DNA from: Rubrobacter sp.
Lineage (GTDB): Bacteria; Actinomycetota; Rubrobacteria; Rubrobacterales; Rubrobacteraceae
Direction: 5' to 3'
NCBI GenBank assembly: GCA_013817025.1
Contig: JACDDK010000002.1
Location: 1-21,189, forward strand
DNA: 21,189 bases
The position numbers and the translations under genes were made by a program. Position 1 is the first letter of the stretch, and every line of letters starts with the position of its first letter. Positions 1 through 6,951 of the stretch are shown here, in pieces. Under the pieces are notes generated by a model. The model had not been told where the DNA came from, made no database searches, and saw nothing but the letters and a program-made list of their open reading frames with translations.

Positions 1-2
1 GT

Positions 3-299
3 CGTCTGGTTGGCATAGTAACTTCCTCGGACGTGATGCAGGCGCTAGTCCGGCTCGTCGGGGCGCACGAGCCCGGCAGCCGTATCGAAGTCTCCATGCC
101 CGATAGGCCGGGCTCTCTGGCCGAGGTCGCCGCCCTGTTCCGCGACGCGGACGTGAACGTGGTGAGCGCCCTGACCGGGTCGTCCGTCGGTGACGACCGC
201 CGCGTCGCCGTGTTCCGGGCCGCGACCATAGACCCCGCTCCCGTCGTGAGACTCCTGGAGGAAGCCGGCTACCCGGTCCTGTGGCCGCCCGTAGGATGA
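3..299 (+). CDS. acuB: AcuB-like CBS-ACT protein, C-terminal part (5' truncated by window edge)
   Basis: The frame is open from the window edge, so the gene begins outside. The first visible residues, RLVGIVTSSDVMQALVRL, are the end of a CBS domain. They run into an ACT domain of about 70 residues (IEVSMPDRPGSLAEVAALF, then DVNVVSALT). CBS plus ACT is the layout of AcuB, a small regulator encoded with AcuA and AcuC in acetoin/acetate use in Bacillus. The stop (TGA 297-299) overlaps the ATG of the next gene, an AcuC homologue, which supports the assignment. A GTG at 33 and ATG at 36 exist but lie inside the CBS fold and are not the real start. Ligand and partner cannot be read from the sequence. 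Assignment is good; function in this organism is inferred. Confidence 0.85.
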   Translation, partial: RLVGIVTSSDVMQALVRLVGAHEPGSRIEVSMPDRPGSLAEVAALFRDADVNVVSALTGSSVGDDRRVAVFRAATIDPAPVVRLLEEAGYPVLWPPVG

Positions 300-1462
300 G
301 CGGGAAGTCCGCCCTCGTCCACGACCGGGGCCTCGAAGAGTACGGGTTCGGAGACGATCACCCGTTCAACCCCGTCCGCATACGCATGACCCTGGAGCTT
401 TGCGAGGCTGCGGGACTCCTCGACGGCTACGAATCCACCGCTACCGAGCCCGCGACCGAGGAGGACTTACTCACGGTCCACTCGCTGAACTACGTGCGGC
501 GGGTTCAGCAAGCCGGAGCGGGGGGTGGCGGACTGGAGGATCTAGTCCACTATGGCATCGGCACGTCGGACAACCCGGCGGTTCCGGGGGTTCACGAGGC
601 GGGTGCGCGGGTCGTAGGGGCGGTGCTCGGGGCGTGCCGGATGGTGATGTCGGGCGGTGCGGACCACGCGATGTGCGTCAGCGGCGGGCTGCACCACGCG
701 CTGCGTTCGAAAGCGAGCGGCTTCTGCTTCTACAACGACGCGGGCGTCGCCATCGCCCGTCTGAAACAGGAGCATCCCGGCATCCGCGTCGCCTACGTCG
801 ATACGGACGCGCACCACGGCGACGGTGTGCAATGGATGTTCTACGACGACCCGGAGGTCTTGACCGTCTCCATGCACGAGTCGGGGCGGTATCTGTTTCC
901 GGGGACGGGTGGGGTCGAGGAGCGGGGACGGGGCAACGGGCGGGGATATTCGGTCAATGTGCCGCTGGAGCCTTTCACGGACGATGCGTCGTGGCTGGAG
1001 TGCTTCGACGAGGTGGTGCCGGAGGCGTTGCGGTCGTTCGGCCCGGACATCATCCTCTCCCAGAACGGCTGCGACGGACACCGCCTCGACCCGTTGACCC
1101 ATCTGGCGGCGACGACCCGACTATACGAGGAAATTCCACGCCGCGTCCACGGCCTCGCCCATGAGCTTTGCGGTGGAAAGTGGGTCGCCACCGGAGGTGG
1201 GGGCTACGACATCCAGCGCGTAGTGCCGCGGGCGTGGACGGCTCTTTGGGCGGTCGTGTCGCATGATGAGTTGCCCGAAAAGGTACCCGAAGCATGGTTG
1301 GAGCGGTGGTCGCCGAAAAGCCCGATCGGGTTGCCGCGACTTATGCGCGACGATCCGGCGGATTATCCGGCGGGACCTCGCGCCCCGGAGATAAAGGAGC
1401 GCAACCGCCGGGCCGTCGAAGAGGTGCGGCGGAGCGTTCTGCCGCTCATTCAACCGCGATAG
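296..1462 (+). CDS. acuC: AcuC-type deacetylase (histone deacetylase superfamily)
   Basis: This is a zinc-dependent deacetylase of 388 residues, the usual length of AcuC. It carries the class I HDAC signature: the active-site His pair in GGLHHA (H133, H134), the metal site in VDTDAHHGDG (D171, H173), a third metal Asp in QNGCDGHRLDPL and a late GGGGYD loop. In Bacillus, AcuC removes acetyl groups from acetyl-CoA synthetase and so reactivates it. The start is the ATG at 296, overlapping the acuB stop as ATGA. An in-frame GTG at 281 would add five residues but lies deeper inside acuB. The overlap implies translational coupling. No acuA acetyltransferase is visible here; it could lie upstream. 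Related acetylpolyamine amidohydrolases share the fold, but AcuB next door favours AcuC. Confidence 0.93.
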   Translation: MSGKSALVHDRGLEEYGFGDDHPFNPVRIRMTLELCEAAGLLDGYESTATEPATEEDLLTVHSLNYVRRVQQAGAGGGGLEDLVHYGIGTSDNPAVPGVHEAGARVVGAVLGACRMVMSGGADHAMCVSGGLHHALRSKASGFCFYNDAGVAIARLKQEHPGIRVAYVDTDAHHGDGVQWMFYDDPEVLTVSMHESGRYLFPGTGGVEERGRGNGRGYSVNVPLEPFTDDASWLECFDEVVPEALRSFGPDIILSQNGCDGHRLDPLTHLAATTRLYEEIPRRVHGLAHELCGGKWVATGGGGYDIQRVVPRAWTALWAVVSHDELPEKVPEAWLERWSPKSPIGLPRLMRDDPADYPAGPRAPEIKERNRRAVEEVRRSVLPLIQPR

Positions 1463-1505
1463 ACACATCTCGCGTGGTGGTAGCGGGGTATTCGCGCCGA
1501 TAATG

Positions 1506-1530
1506 CTTTGTGCGGGATCCCACCACAAAG
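1506..1530. repeat. 25-base imperfect palindrome
   Basis: The arms CTTTGTG (1506-1512) and CACAAAG (1524-1530) are exact reverse complements and enclose the palindrome GGGATCCC (1514-1521). There is no T-run after it, so it does not look like a standard intrinsic terminator, although it lies 44 bases after the acuC stop. It could be an operator, a mRNA end structure or a relic linked to the decayed gene that follows. Confidence 0.5.
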
Positions 1531-1535
1531 AAAGC

Positions 1536-1754
1536 GGTTATGGAACCCTGAAAGCACCGCCACAACCTCCACGGTGGTCAACCTCTCCCAAGCCCTCGGT
1601 CCGAAGATCCGTAGCCGAGGGCATCGAAATCTCCGATCAACTGGACCACCTGAAAGGGGTGATCTGCGAGCCGGGTCAGGACTACCGTTTGACCTGTCCG
1701 CTTACTCCCAAAGACGTCGCGGAACTCCGCACCTCGCGCCTGCGACTCGTGTAG
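1536..1754 (+). pseudogene. EAL-domain (cyclic-di-GMP phosphodiesterase) C-terminal remnant, frameshifted
   Basis: Two reading frames together spell the end of an EAL domain. The first reads TVVNLSQALGPKI (about 1571-1609). Dropping one base near 1610 continues as VAEGIEISDQLDHLKG, then a decayed version of the final QGYLFSRPL segment (QDYRLTCPLTPKDVAELR), ending at TAG 1752-1754. Known EAL proteins read roughly VxLAxxLGLxVVAEGVE, then EQLxxLxxLGCDxxQGY. The match in order and spacing is clear, but the frame is broken, the QGY glycine is lost and the whole catalytic N-terminal part is missing. No start or ribosome site is apparent. I read it as a dead fragment of a once larger signalling gene. 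It fills most of the gap between acuC and clpS. Confidence 0.75.
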
Positions 1755-1787
1755 CCGCACACCCTTAAATGCTGGCGTTTGGTGTGG

Positions 1788-1793
1788 TAGCCT
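1788..1793 (+). promoter_or_regulatory. Putative -10 box of clpS; leaderless start
   Basis: TAGCCT fits the actinobacterial TAnnnT pattern and is followed by seven bases (AACCGCC) and then the GTG at 1801. Transcription would begin at or next to the start codon, and there is no ribosome site before the GTG. A convincing -35 box is not visible. The same arrangement is found before rarA. Confidence 0.5.
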
Positions 1794-1800
1794 AACCGCC

Positions 1801-2136
1801 GTGAAACGTCGAATCGCGACAATAACAAGTGCCACCGCGCCGGGTACCATTGCCGCACCAGAGACCACGCCGGACGAGACTACGCGGCGCCAGGACTCTA
1901 CCGAGCCACCTTACAAAGTCGTTTTGCACAACGACGATTTCACCCCGATGGAGCACGTCATCGCCACGCTCCGCAAGGTCATCCCGCGGATGTCGATGAA
2001 ACAGGCAGCCGAGATCATGCTGGAGGCACACACCAAAGGCAAGGCCGTCGTGATCAAATGCCACAAAGAACTTGCCGAGATGTACGAAGAAGCACTCAGG
2101 TCGGAGGGCCTCGTCGCCACCATCGAGCCCGACTGA
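1801..2136 (+). CDS. clpS: ClpS, adaptor of the Clp protease
   Basis: ClpS delivers proteins with destabilising N-termini (N-degrons) to the Hsp100 unfoldase of the Clp protease, which is ClpC in actinobacteria. The protein has 111 residues: a flexible, Thr/Ala-rich tail of about 35, then the core YKVVLHNDDFTPMEHVIATL. The Asn-Asp-Asp and Met-Glu-His are hallmark residues of the substrate pocket. The core ends with EEALRSEGLVATIEPD. The start is GTG at 1801. No Shine-Dalgarno sequence precedes it, but a -10-like box sits seven bases upstream, which suggests a leaderless mRNA. An ATG start could only be at internal Met codons within the core, so GTG is preferred. The gene stands alone and converges with a membrane protein gene nine bases away. 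No clp protease gene is in the window. Confidence 0.95.
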   Translation: MKRRIATITSATAPGTIAAPETTPDETTRRQDSTEPPYKVVLHNDDFTPMEHVIATLRKVIPRMSMKQAAEIMLEAHTKGKAVVIKCHKELAEMYEEALRSEGLVATIEPD

Positions 2137-2145
2137 GCGTGTGAG

Positions 2146-2565
2146 CTACAGAGGTCGCCGGTGCTTTGCGGCGGGGACCAGATGCGCTTGCGTTAGCCAT
2201 GCCCCTGCGGCTCCGCCAAGGGTGCCGAACATCATATCGAGAAGTGTGTCCATAGGCGGGTTGTAAACCTCCGGGACGAAGTAATTTACGAAGACTTCGA
2301 AGATTTCCCACAGGCCTCCCCCGACTAGCCCCAAGAGCGCACCTGCCAAGAGCGCCCGCCGAACGGAACCGAAAGATATCTTGGAGTACCAGTGGGCCAG
2401 CTCCGTAGTGAGGGCCACGAGCGCCATGGATGTCAGGAAATGTGCGAGGTTGTCGAAGAAGAACCCCTCGTGAAAGAGGCCAAACGCGAGGCCCGCGAGA
2501 TCCACAGCACCGCTGACAAACAATAGGACGAGGACGGTGCGGGATAGTTTCTTCATCAGCGGCAT
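2146..2565 (-). CDS. Small integral membrane protein (VanZ/DUF2238-like)
   Basis: A 139-residue protein with about four membrane helices. Visible elements are an N-terminal helix after MPLMKKLSR, then FDNLAHFLTSMALVALTTEL, then GLVGGGLWEIFEVFV and finally DTLLDMMFGTLGGAAGAWL. The pattern of Asp-Asn-x-x-His in one helix, Trp-Glu-x-x-Glu in the next and Asp-x-x-x-Asp-Met in the last resembles DUF2238/YjdF and VanZ-like families of unknown role. ATG 2565 is preceded by AAAGGG at a good distance. ATG 2556, overlapping the upstream gene's stop as TGATG, is an alternative that would remove three residues. The overlap with the gene at 2556-2894 implies one transcript. Family assignment is by motif memory only. 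Confidence 0.8.
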   Translation of the reverse strand: MPLMKKLSRTVLVLLFVSGAVDLAGLAFGLFHEGFFFDNLAHFLTSMALVALTTELAHWYSKISFGSVRRALLAGALLGLVGGGLWEIFEVFVNYFVPEVYNPPMDTLLDMMFGTLGGAAGAWLTQAHLVPAAKHRRPL

Positions 2566-2894
2566 AGCTTACCCTTTGGTCCTCTTATCCATGCCTGAAG
2601 ACCGGAACGAACGCCTTCGCTCGTGGTGTGCGGAGCGTAGTCGAAAAAGCACAGCCTAGTGTCTTTGAAACCGTATAGCGAAAGATCCACGTTCTCGCGC
2701 ATGGCTCGCGGGAGGTCTTCTTGCATAGTGATGCGGAAAGTTCGTACCGAGAGGAGACCGTGCATCGCAGCCTTGCTCATAACGTGCGCCGTTGCCGGCG
2801 AGGCGGTGGCCCTGATCTCCAGCGCCCGTGGATGTTGCGTCCGGCCCAGCGAACCGAGGACGTCCTGTTCGACTGAATAGCTGGTCGTCTCCAC
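2556..2894 (-). CDS. Hypothetical protein, unknown family
   Basis: This 112-residue frame starts at GTG 2894 and has mostly G/C third codon positions, as expected for a real gene here. It begins METTSYSVEQDVLGSLG and ends in a basic tail (WIRGPKGKLCR). The middle (VRTFRITMQEDLPRAMREN, then FKDTRLCFFDYAPHT) suggests a soluble alpha/beta protein. I see no signal peptide, membrane segment or motif I can name. Its last codons overlap the start of the membrane protein gene, which argues that both are expressed together. A promoter-like pair (TTGTAG, 17 bases, TAGTAT) lies upstream on the same strand. A second open frame from ATG 2931 covers the same bases but has poorer composition. I do not know the function. 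Confidence 0.55.
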   Translation of the reverse strand: METTSYSVEQDVLGSLGRTQHPRALEIRATASPATAHVMSKAAMHGLLSVRTFRITMQEDLPRAMRENVDLSLYGFKDTRLCFFDYAPHTTSEGVRSGLQAWIRGPKGKLCR

Positions 2895-2929
2895 AGTCCG
2901 CGATGATCCGAGGTTTCTTGGCCGGTTCC

Positions 2930-2958
2930 ATACTAATTACCCGATAATTCCTCTACAA
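2930..2958 (-). promoter_or_regulatory. Putative promoter of the 2894-2146 gene pair
   Basis: On the minus strand TTGTAG (2958-2953) is followed after exactly 17 bases by TAGTAT (2935-2930), a reasonable -35/-10 pair. It would give a leader of about 30 bases before the GTG at 2894. It overlaps the promoter-like box for the divergent sulfatase-fold gene. Confidence 0.4.
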
Positions 2959-2959
2959 T
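2954..2959 (+). promoter_or_regulatory. Putative -10 box of the sulfatase-fold gene
   Basis: TACAAT differs from TATAAT at one position and lies 47 bases before the GTG at 3007. The -35 region is not convincing. A strong AGGAGG ribosome site follows at 2995-3000. Confidence 0.4.
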
Positions 2960-3006
2960 GCGCCGTGCGAGAGGAATGTCGGCCTTCTTCCATCAGGAGG
3001 CGCTAG

Positions 3007-4476
3007 GTGAAGCAAGAGCTAACGCGCAGGGATTTCATCAAGGTCGCCGGAGTTGGTGCCGCCGGAACGGCGTTGCTCGGGACCTCGACCGGTAGCCTCG
3101 GGTGCAGCTATATCCAGGGAGGAGGAAGTGGCATGAACGTGGTGTTGGTCATGTTGGACAGCGTTCGTAAGGACCACGTGGGTGCCTACGGTAACGACTG
3201 GATCCAGACTCCAAACCTCGATGCGCTCGCCCGGGAGAGCTTGCTATTCGACCGCGCTTACCCGGAGTCCATACCCACTATTTGCAGCCGGCGGTCTCTG
3301 CACACGGGCGTAAGGGCCTGGCCGTTCAGAGATTGGCAACCCTTGAAGTCCGATCTCTTCAAAATGCCCGGCTGGGAGCCTATACGTGACGGCCAGACGA
3401 CGCTGTCGGAGATCCTATCCGAAGCGGGCTACAGTACCATGTTCGTCTCGGATGTCCCGCATCAGCAGAAACCCTCCTACGATATGCACCGGGGCTTCAA
3501 CGCGTTTCACTTCGTCCGGGGCCAGGAGAGAGACTTCTATCAACCACTGTCCGTGATAGATCAGGAGGAGCTGGAAAAGATCCTGACGGGCGGTGGGATC
3601 AAGCAGAAAGAGACGGATATAATGCGGCAGCACTTCGCGAATACCCGAGGACGCGAGAAAGAGGAAGACTGGCCAGCACCGCAGGTGTTTTCGAAGGCGA
3701 TGGACTTTCTGGAGAGTGCCGCTGGATCCGACGACCCATTCTTCCTCATGGTGGACGCTTACGATCCCCACGAGCCCTGGGACCCTCCGGAAGAGTACGT
3801 CTCTCTCTACGGCAACGCGCGGGGTGGCCCGAGTCTCATGTCCTCCAGCAGCGGCCGGTCCTTCTTGCTGGGCGAGAGAAAGCTCAATCGGATGCACGAT
3901 TTATACTCCGCCATGTTGACGATGTCGGATCGCTGGCTGGGACGATTTCTGGACAAGTTCCACGAGTTGGATATCTCGGACAACACGTTGCTCATTCTCC
4001 TCTCCGATCACGGTCACGCGTTCGGGGAGCATGGTTTCGCGGGCAAGAACTCGGAGGCGCTCTATCCCGAACTCACCGACATCGCCTTCATGATCCGGCA
4101 CCCCGAGGGCAAGAAGGCTGGCGAGACCAGCCACTACTACGCTTCCACCCACGACGTGGCGCAGACGATCCTCGGAGCGCTGGAGATGGACCCCCTGGAT
4201 GCCATGAACGGCCAGAACCTCTACGGACTGTTCGATGGCGGTGGTCCCGAGCAGCGCGACCACTTCACCCTGGGCTATGAGCACCATATCTTCACCAGAG
4301 ACGATGAGTATGCAATGACCGCACGCAACGACGGCACACAGGTGCAACTCTACGACCTGCAAAGCGACCCGGGGTATGAAAAGAACGTGGCCGCGAAGAA
4401 CCAGGACCTTGTGAACCGGATGTTCAAGGACTATGTTCTCAAAGACGCCGGTGGATCCTTACCGCAATACTACTGA
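3007..4476 (+). CDS. Tat-exported sulfatase-fold (alkaline phosphatase superfamily) enzyme with Thr at the nucleophile site
   Basis: 489 residues; GTG start six bases after AGGAGG. The N-terminus TRRDFIKVAGVGAAG is a twin-arginine signal, so the folded protein should be exported; SLGC at 30-33 is a poor lipobox. The sulfatase fold follows from residue 43: NVVLVMLDSVRKDHVGAYG with metal Asp51, and later LLSDHGHAFGEHG with D334, H335, H337 and a conserved K347. At the catalytic site a sulfatase needs Cys-x-Pro/Ala-Ser-Arg. Here the segment is PTICSRRSLHTG, which aligns as Thr91-Ile-Cys93-Ser-Arg95, so the nucleophile position is Thr and the Cys lies where Pro is usual. Thr nucleophiles occur in relatives such as LtaS and phosphonoacetate hydrolase. 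A phospho- or phosphodiester hydrolase or transferase is therefore more likely than a sulfatase. The substrate is unknown. Confidence 0.88.
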   Translation: MKQELTRRDFIKVAGVGAAGTALLGTSTGSLGCSYIQGGGSGMNVVLVMLDSVRKDHVGAYGNDWIQTPNLDALARESLLFDRAYPESIPTICSRRSLHTGVRAWPFRDWQPLKSDLFKMPGWEPIRDGQTTLSEILSEAGYSTMFVSDVPHQQKPSYDMHRGFNAFHFVRGQERDFYQPLSVIDQEELEKILTGGGIKQKETDIMRQHFANTRGREKEEDWPAPQVFSKAMDFLESAAGSDDPFFLMVDAYDPHEPWDPPEEYVSLYGNARGGPSLMSSSSGRSFLLGERKLNRMHDLYSAMLTMSDRWLGRFLDKFHELDISDNTLLILLSDHGHAFGEHGFAGKNSEALYPELTDIAFMIRHPEGKKAGETSHYYASTHDVAQTILGALEMDPLDAMNGQNLYGLFDGGGPEQRDHFTLGYEHHIFTRDDEYAMTARNDGTQVQLYDLQSDPGYEKNVAAKNQDLVNRMFKDYVLKDAGGSLPQYY

Positions 4477-4529
4477 TTCAGTCCCCGAGCGCCTGCACGA
4501 CATGCGTGCCCGGCTGCGGCTAAGAGCTT

Positions 4530-5516
4530 CTAGCCCCCGATCTGGCTCATGGTGCGGTTGCGCGACTCCTCCGGGAGCGTGAGGCCCGCTGCGGGCTTCA
4601 GTCCCGCCGTGCGCCACAACACTTCGTGGATGGCCGGGATGGGGTCGGCGCTGCGAATGGCGTCCTTTACGGGTACGTCGAGGTCGGTCAACAGACACGG
4701 GTGGATCTTGCCGTCCGCCGTGAGCCGTAGTCGCGAGCACCTCGCGCAGAACGGCTCGGAGACCGGCGTTATGACGCCGAAGGTGCCGGGTGCGCCGTCG
4801 AACCTGAACTCGTCCGCCGGAGCGGCGGGGTCGTCTTTCTCGACGGGGCGCAGATCTCCGAGTTCGGACTGGGCGCGCTCCAGGATCTCCTTGCCCGGCA
4901 CGAACAGCGAGCGGAAGCGCGAGCCGTCGGTGTCGCCGTTCAGTGGCATTAGCTCTATGAAGCGTACGTGCATCGGGTAGGTCTGCGTGAGCTTCGCCAT
5001 GGCCGAGATCTCGTCGTCGTTGACCCCGCGCATCGCCACGGCGTTCAACTTCACCGGCGAGAGAGGCGTTTCGAGCGCTGCCAGCACCGAAGACCACACC
5101 TTCTCGAAGTGGTTGCGCCGCGTGATGAACTGGAACTTCTCCGGCTGCAACGTATCGAGGGAGATGTTGATCCGGTCGAGACCCGCCTCCACCAACCCTT
5201 CGAGGTTGTCCTCCAACAGAAATCCGTTGGTCGTCATCGTGACTTCCTCGAAACCCAAGTCTTTTAGCTGGCTCACGAACCAGACCACCCCGCGCCGGAC
5301 TAGCGGCTCGCCGCCGGTCACGCGCACCTTCGTGACGCCGAGTTGCAGGCACGCTTCGGCGAAGGTCAGCATCTCTTCGAGGGTCAGGATGTGGGACTTG
5401 TCCTGGAACTGGATGTCCTCGGGCATGCAGTACTGGCAGCGGAAGTTGCAGCGGTCGGTGACGGAGATCCTCAAGTAGTCCATCTTGCGGTCGAAGCTGT
5501 CGATTAATTGCGCCAC
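4530..5516 (-). CDS. moaA: GTP 3',8-cyclase MoaA (molybdenum cofactor synthesis)
   Basis: MoaA is a radical-SAM enzyme that converts GTP to 3',8-cyclo-GTP, the first step of molybdopterin synthesis. The 328-residue protein begins LIDSFDRKMDYLRISVTDRC, the standard MoaA opening, with the SAM-cluster cysteines C23, C27 and C30. VRVTGGEPLVRR is the SAM-binding stretch. The C-terminal cluster cysteines are C257, C260 and C274 (FCARCSRLRL, then HPCLL). It ends MSQIGG, matching the conserved Gly-Gly tail that MoaA needs. The GTG at 5516 is preceded by GAAGGGAG, and a TACAAT box lies about 40 bases upstream. No other moa gene is adjacent, so it appears to be a stand-alone transcription unit. A long overlapping frame on the same strand (4459-6054) is a shadow. 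Confidence 0.96.
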   Translation of the reverse strand: MAQLIDSFDRKMDYLRISVTDRCNFRCQYCMPEDIQFQDKSHILTLEEMLTFAEACLQLGVTKVRVTGGEPLVRRGVVWFVSQLKDLGFEEVTMTTNGFLLEDNLEGLVEAGLDRINISLDTLQPEKFQFITRRNHFEKVWSSVLAALETPLSPVKLNAVAMRGVNDDEISAMAKLTQTYPMHVRFIELMPLNGDTDGSRFRSLFVPGKEILERAQSELGDLRPVEKDDPAAPADEFRFDGAPGTFGVITPVSEPFCARCSRLRLTADGKIHPCLLTDLDVPVKDAIRSADPIPAIHEVLWRTAGLKPAAGLTLPEESRNRTMSQIGG

Positions 5517-5553
5517 GGTCTCCCTTCGATCCTGCGTGTTCGCATGTTTCAGG

Positions 5554-5559
5554 ATTGTA
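5554..5559 (-). promoter_or_regulatory. Putative -10 box of moaA
   Basis: TACAAT on the minus strand, about 38 bases before the GTG at 5516. It leaves room for a short leader with the GAAGGGAG ribosome site. The -35 region is weak. The gap between moaA and the transporter gene is only 81 bases. Confidence 0.4.
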
Positions 5560-5597
5560 TCTCTTTTGGAGGAGTGCGAGACTCTCTGCGAGACGAT

Positions 5598-6875
5598 CTA
5601 GTAGTACCGCAACACGATGTATATGGTCGCCACAACCAGGGAAGCCAGGGTCACGGGGATGCCGTAGAGCATGAACTTGATAAACGAGATCCTCTGCCCG
5701 GCCCGCTCGCTCATGCCGGCCACTACCACGTTCGCGGACGCGCCGATAAGGGTCAGGTTCCCTCCGAAGTCCGCCCCGAGAGCCAGCGACCACCACAGGG
5801 GACGCACTTCGGCCTCCGAAAGCCCTTCGGCTTCGGCGAGGTCTTGAATCACCGGGATCATGGTCGCCGTGAACGGGATGTTGTCCACGATGCCGGAGGC
5901 GATTCCGCTGCCCCAGATCACGACGACCGCCGTGGTGACCGAGGTGCCACCGCCGACGTTCGTTAGCGCCTCGGCGATGCCCCCGACGAACCCGGTGACC
6001 TCCAGCCCGCCCACGAGCACAAAGAGCCCCACGAAGAACAACAGCGTCGGCCACTCGACCTCCCGCAGTATCTCCTCGACGTCCGCCTTCGCGTACAGCA
6101 TCAGCGCCGCCGCCCCGAAGACGGCTATGGTCGCCGCTTCGAGGTGCAGCGCCCCGTGCAGGAAGAACGCCACGATCACCAACCCGAGTACGATGAGCGA
6201 CTTGCGAAGCAGGACCCCGTCTCGGATGCTCGCGCGGGCGTCCAGGGCGTTAATGGTCTCCTCGGCGTTTGGGCTGCTCTTGAGGTCCTTGCGGAACATC
6301 AGGTACAGGATGCCCAGGACCACGGGTAGCGTCAAAAGGACTACGGGGGCCAGCGCGATCACGAAGTCCACGAACGAGAGGTCCGCAGCCGAGCCTATGA
6401 GGATGTTCGGTGGGTCCCCGATCAGGGTGGACGCGCCGCCGACGTTAGAGGCCATCACTTGCGTCAACAGGAACGGTATCGGCGAGGAATCGAGGGCGTC
6501 CGCGATCAAAAACGTCACCGGCACCATCAGGATCACGGTCGTCACGTTGTCCAGAAACGCCGACAAAAACGCTGTCACCAGCGCTAGCAGGATGAGGATG
6601 CGCCCCGGTCGCGCCTTGCCCCACTGGGCGCTTTTGATGGCGAGGTACTCGAAGACGCCGGTCTTCTCCAGAATCGCGACGATCACCATCATGCCCGCTA
6701 GAAGGCCGATGGTGTTCCAGTCTATGAACTCGGTGGCGGCCTCTTCCTGGCCGAGAACGCCCGAGGAGATCAGGATCGCCGCGCCGAGCAGCGCCGCGAC
6801 GGTGCGGTTGATGAGTTCAAAGGCGATAAGCCCCAGAACGACTGCGAACAGCGCGACCGCGAACAATTCCTGCAT
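5598..6875 (-). CDS. ArsB/NhaD-family membrane transporter (first paralogue)
   Basis: A 425-residue polytopic membrane protein of the ion transporter superfamily that includes ArsB, NhaD and the mammalian P protein. Landmarks in order are WNTIGLLAGMMVIVAILEKT, LSAFLDNVTTVILMVPVTF, GGASTLIGDPPNILIG, WPTLLFFVGLFVLVGGLE, GIVDNIPFTATMIPVI and GGNLTLIGASANVVVAG. The two halves repeat the pattern Asp-Asn then Gly-x-x-x-x-Ile-Gly, as expected for an inverted-repeat transporter. The substrate (Na+/H+, arsenite, a dicarboxylate or other anion) cannot be decided; no arsenic genes are near. ATG 6875 lies 11 bases after a perfect TATAAT and lacks a clear ribosome site. A close paralogue lies at 7483-8757 on the other strand, with a CBS protein between them. 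Confidence 0.9.
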   Translation of the reverse strand: MQELFAVALFAVVLGLIAFELINRTVAALLGAAILISSGVLGQEEAATEFIDWNTIGLLAGMMVIVAILEKTGVFEYLAIKSAQWGKARPGRILILLALVTAFLSAFLDNVTTVILMVPVTFLIADALDSSPIPFLLTQVMASNVGGASTLIGDPPNILIGSAADLSFVDFVIALAPVVLLTLPVVLGILYLMFRKDLKSSPNAEETINALDARASIRDGVLLRKSLIVLGLVIVAFFLHGALHLEAATIAVFGAAALMLYAKADVEEILREVEWPTLLFFVGLFVLVGGLEVTGFVGGIAEALTNVGGGTSVTTAVVVIWGSGIASGIVDNIPFTATMIPVIQDLAEAEGLSEAEVRPLWWSLALGADFGGNLTLIGASANVVVAGMSERAGQRISFIKFMLYGIPVTLASLVVATIYIVLRYY

Positions 6876-6886
6876 AATATCCGGAG

Positions 6887-6892
6887 ATTATA
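6887..6892 (-). promoter_or_regulatory. Putative -10 box (TATAAT) of the 6875 transporter gene
   Basis: A perfect TATAAT on the minus strand ends 11 bases before the ATG, giving a predicted leader of about four or five bases. It is preceded by CTG, close to an extended -10 element. It lies in the 76-base divergent gap shared with the CBS gene. Confidence 0.55.
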
Positions 6893-6951
6893 CAGATATC
6901 GTTTGCCTACGCTCCGGCCCCCCGGAGTCGGCCGACCGGAAGGAGAACGGC

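Noticed and set aside
4495..4509. Hairpin GCACG-ACATG-CGTGC between the sulfatase-fold gene and moaA as a terminator
   Set aside because: The stem is only five pairs and has no T-run on either strand, so it is not convincing.
4459..6054. Long open frame on the minus strand across moaA and the transporter end
   Set aside because: It is Arg/Gly/His-rich low-quality sequence in another frame of two well-identified genes; a shadow caused by high GC.
5860..6951. Plus-strand frame running into the CBS gene as a long N-terminal extension
   Set aside because: It is antisense to the transporter and Ser/Ala/Thr-rich without domains; a good ribosome site places the CBS start at 6952.
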